Source of the DNA: Clostridium porci
Lineage (GTDB): Bacteria > Bacillota > Clostridia > Lachnospirales > Lachnospiraceae
Reading direction: 5' to 3'
Length of the DNA stretch: 64,000 nt
NCBI RefSeq assembly: GCF_009696375.1
Contig: NZ_VUMD01000008.1
Coordinates: 164,417 to 228,416, forward strand
A program made the position numbers and the translations under genes. The notes under the pieces are model-generated. The model worked only from the letters and a program-made list of their open reading frames with translations. It was not told where the DNA came from and made no database searches. Positions 61,783 through 64,000 of this stretch are shown in pieces; the stretch's first letter is position 1, and each line of letters opens with the position of its first letter.

Positions 61783-61824
61783 TGCTAGCACCTATGGTAT
61801 TCTGGTATGACAAAGATGCTAGCA
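61783..61824. promoter_or_regulatory. Paired TGCTAGCA palindromes
   Basis: TGCTAGCA occurs at 61783-61790 and 61817-61824, centre-to-centre 34 bp, each a perfect 8-bp palindrome. Between the Arc-type gene and the divergent 61930 gene; candidate binding sites of the repressor. Confidence 0.55.
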
Positions 61825-61929
61825 TATAGCTATCTTTTATCTAATTCTTAGATAGTAGGTAATATGTATTTTATTGTACCATTTATTTATTAATCAATGT
61901 TTATTTACTGTCTTAACGGAGGTTTTATA

Positions 61930-62106
61930 ATGAGTAAAGAGGATAAAACATATTACATTGGTTTTCTTAATTCCTTTTCAGATTCTGACTTGCCGGCGTT
62001 GTTCCGTTTCATCCGTAAGATGACCGATACCCCAGATGTTGTTCAGTCTGAAGCGATTGATTTCTTTGGGGAACTTGAGGATATCTGCCATTTTCTGGTC
62101 TGGTAA
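61930..62106 (+). CDS. Small protein of the integrated element, unknown
   Basis: 58 residues, MSKEDKTYYIGFLNSFSDSD, acidic, probably helical. ATG 61930 has CGGAGG upstream. It diverges from the Arc-type repressor across the palindromes, so it may be repressed by it. Family not recognised. Confidence 0.55.
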   Translation: MSKEDKTYYIGFLNSFSDSDLPALFRFIRKMTDTPDVVQSEAIDFFGELEDICHFLVW

Positions 62107-62141
62107 CGTTTTACAAATATTGTGGTTTCTGGAATATGCCA

Positions 62142-62154
62142 CCCCCCCCCCCCC
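62142..62154 (+). repeat. Run of 13 C
   Basis: A homopolymer of 13 cytosines in otherwise AT-rich DNA, 36 bp behind the 61930 gene. Confidence 0.9.
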
Positions 62155-62169
62155 TTGTCAGTTAATATT

Positions 62170-62374
62170 CCTATATTTCTTTAGGCAAGCAATATAGTGA
62201 CTTGAAAATTGATGATTATGATTCATTTCGGACTTTTTTAAGGCCTGTTGATAATATTTATTATTTTACTGATTCTTGTGTGGAACATTCCAGAATTGAG
62301 TTTATCGGTGAAGGATTTAGAACCATTGTTGCTGGTAAGTATAATACTTTTCCAGATAGTAAAGATAGAAAGTA
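62170..62374 (+). pseudogene. Open fragment without start, unknown
   Basis: About 66 codons are open after a TAA, reading GKQYSDLKIDDYDSFRTFLR and ending FPDSKDRK. There is no ATG/GTG/TTG start with a ribosome site. Codon-like composition suggests the 3' end of a former gene of the element. Family not recognised. Confidence 0.35.
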
Positions 62375-62386
62375 ACATTTTTCACT

Positions 62387-63117
62387 GTGCAAACCGCTTT
62401 TGATAAATTGATTCGTTGCAAGTCTCTTTATAATTTCTTTCGCGAAACAATTAGGGATTATGATAACATAGTCAGTATCTTTATTCGCTATATAGATTCA
62501 GGCATAGAGTACATTTCTCTTTCTCTTGATGTTGTAAAAGATTATATTTTATTATCCACTAATATACGGTATTTACTTGACTTTGCAAAATGCTCTGTTT
62601 CCTGGCTGAATGTTAGAAACAAGTCTATAATAACCCTTATGCTGGATTCTGGGCTTAGACAAAATGAAATTTGTACCTTATTTAAAAAAGGCTTAGATTT
62701 TGACTGTAATGTATTGCAAGTTACTGGAAAAGATTCTAAGAACCGTTTGGTGCCTTTGGGGTATATTTCCAAAATGCTATTACAGGATTATCTTTCACAA
62801 TACCCATACAAGGATGTGGACTATGTGTTTTGTGACAGAATGGAAAATCAAATTTCTAAAAACGTAATCAAAGTGTTTATGAACCGTTTGAGACACCAAG
62901 TTCTTTTTGATATTTCTTCACATAAATTAAGGCATAATTTTGCTACTAATTTTGTACAGATAATTACCGCAAAACTGGAAATACTGGTGTCTACGATTTA
63001 AGCATTTTAATGGGTCATGAAAGCATTGAAACAACAAAAAAATATGAGCACTTTGCACATGAAATAATTGCAGCAGAAAACTCTAATTCTCATCTTGATA
63101 ACATATATCTGAAATAG
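62387..63117 (+). pseudogene. Tyrosine recombinase/integrase, frameshifted
   Basis: The first frame (to 63001) has the catalytic Arg in MLDSGLRQNEI, a Lys in GKDSKNRLVPL and the HxxR box in SHKLRHNFATNF. A one-base shift near 62955-62985 moves the rest to another frame: TGNTGVYDLSILMGHESIET then TKKYEH with the second His and the catalytic Tyr. The N-terminal arm-binding domain also looks incomplete. It belonged to the element inserted at the tRNA-Lys/Phe locus and is not expected to be active. Confidence 0.8.
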
Positions 63118-63166
63118 TCACTTTGGGGATAAACTTTCAAGAACAACGTATTTGCGTACTTTTTAG

Positions 63167-63200
63167 GCAAAAAAAGCACTTATCTATAACGATAAGTGCT
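63167..63200 (-). terminator. Terminator of the rRNA-tRNA operon
   Basis: AGCACTTATC (63175-63184) pairs perfectly with GATAAGTGCT (63191-63200), followed on the minus strand by seven T. Confidence 0.9.
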
Positions 63201-63203
63201 GAG

Positions 63204-63276
<73 letters not shown>

Positions 63277-63282
63277 ATCTGA

Positions 63283-63355
63283 TGAGCGTGCCGGGATTCG
63301 AACCCGGGACAACTTGATTAAAAGTCAAGTGCTCTACCGACTGAGCTACACGCCC
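63283..63355 (-). tRNA. tRNA-Lys (TTT)
   Basis: 73-nt cloverleaf with acceptor GGGCGTG and anticodon loop CTTTTAA. Its 3' half is duplicated in decayed form at 60666-60712. Confidence 0.95.
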
Positions 63356-63387
63356 TAATACTAAATTTTATTATTTAATAACAAAAA

Positions 63388-63461
<74 letters not shown>

Positions 63462-63512
63462 CTAATATATAATTATAAATACTTAGAAATACTTTGTCAA
63501 CAAAGATTTCAA

Positions 63513-63594
63513 TGGGCGAAGGTGGATTCGAACCACCGAAGCTATCAGCAGCAGATTTACAGTCTGTCCCCTTTGGCCACTCGGGAATTCGCCC
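63513..63594 (-). tRNA. tRNA-Tyr (GTA)
   Basis: 82 nt with a long variable arm (class II), acceptor GGGCGAA, anticodon loop CTGTAAA. Confidence 0.93.
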
Positions 63595-63637
63595 TTATTA
63601 TACTAGTATATACATACCTTTCAGAAAAATACATCAA

Positions 63638-63710
63638 TGGGGCCTACAGGGCTCGAACCTGTGACCCTCTGCTTGTAAGGCAGATGCTCTCCCAGCTGAG
63701 CTAAGACCCC
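63638..63710 (-). tRNA. tRNA-Val (TAC)
   Basis: 73-nt cloverleaf, acceptor GGGGTCT/AGGCCCC, anticodon loop CTTACAA. Confidence 0.93.
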
Positions 63711-63748
63711 GACAGATTCTTCATTCAGCATGTATTAACAAATAAAAA

Positions 63749-63822
63749 CGACCCGGAACGGATTCGAACCGTCGACCTCCGCCGTGACAGGGCGGCGCTC
63801 TAACCAACTGAGCCACCGGGCC
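63749..63822 (-). tRNA. tRNA-Asp (GTC)
   Basis: 74-nt cloverleaf, acceptor GGCCCGG/CCGGGTC with discriminator G (typical of tRNA-Asp), anticodon loop CTGTCAC. Confidence 0.94.
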
Positions 63823-63893
63823 ATTTCAACTATGAACATACCCTAAAAACCACATATTGAACAAAAGCAACCTTTCCCAACCTCTTCCTCTCT

Positions 63894-64000
63894 GGATAAG
63901 CCCTCGACCGATTAGTATTAGTCAGCTCCATGCATTGCTGCACTTCCACCTCTAACCTATCTACCTTGTCGTCTTCAAGGGGTCTTACTTCCTTTCGGTT
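63894..64000 (-). rRNA. 23S rRNA, 3' end (partial)
   Basis: The minus strand reads the conserved 3' terminal part, including GAAGACGACAAGGTAGATAG and ending CTAATCGGTCGAGGGCTTAT plus CC at 63894. The body of the gene lies beyond the right edge. Only 71 bp separate it from tRNA-Asp and no 5S gene is found there. Confidence 0.95.

Overview
The window looks like a chromosomal segment of a low-to-mid GC, anaerobic, gut-type Firmicute, most likely a Lachnospiraceae (Clostridium cluster XIVa) relative. Supporting signs are a T-box in front of thrS, a FabK-type FAS II cluster with a single-chain AccD-AccA, a Nup/BmpA nucleoside ABC transporter, PSP1/RicT and AbrB proteins, Gram-positive promoters and strong Shine-Dalgarno sites. 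No species can be named from the sequence alone.

Layout. 1-1.7 kb: the start of a V/A-type ATPase operon and a DUF4145/SH3 membrane protein (minus strand). 1.9-3.1 kb: trmB, a 49-residue gene and tRNA-Lys(CTT). 3.5-13.4 kb: a nucleoside salvage cluster (cdd, ABC transporter, pdp, deoC, BmpA lipoprotein, terminator, add, Crp/Fnr regulator, punA). 13.6-20.8 kb: a second identical tRNA-Lys(CTT), a membrane protein, a D,D-carboxypeptidase, a KdpDE-like two-component pair, an exonuclease, bioY behind a BirA-type operator, and a MerR regulator. 20.9-31.9 kb: one minus-strand fatty-acid synthesis operon running fabH-acpP-fabK-fabD-fabG-fabF-accB-fabZ-accC-accDA-NMO, started by a promoter with a FabT-like palindrome. 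32.0-36.1 kb: abrB-like gene facing rsmI-trmN6-ricT-holB, an order like that of Bacillus.

36.2-49.8 kb is an accessory block that separates holB from the guanylate-kinase-like and Orn/Lys/Arg-decarboxylase genes that would normally lie close by. It holds an IS200 remnant; a nine-gene ascorbate-type PTS operon with a phosphotriesterase-family lactonase candidate, an UlaD-like protein lacking two catalytic residues, a split transketolase, an AraD/UlaF-like epimerase and a SorC regulator; and a siderophore-type ABC importer with an AraC regulator and an esterase. The PTS operon is the best candidate for an undescribed catabolic pathway.

49.8-58.2 kb: gmk-like, decarboxylase, pnuC, a PPOX-fold protein, a group II intron scrap, sodA, thrS with T-box, and a DUF3842 pair. 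58.2-60.5 kb: IS3 and IS200 remnants and a large secreted/membrane protein.

60.6-63.2 kb is a decayed integrative element. It is bounded by a degenerate copy of terminator, tRNA-Phe and the 3' half of tRNA-Lys(TTT) on the left and by the intact copies on the right. It contains an Arc-type repressor gene with an in-frame amber codon, a coiled-coil protein and a frameshifted tyrosine recombinase. The window ends in a tRNA cluster (Phe, Lys, fMet, Tyr, Val, Asp; minus strand) directly behind the 3' end of a 23S rRNA gene, with no 5S gene between them.
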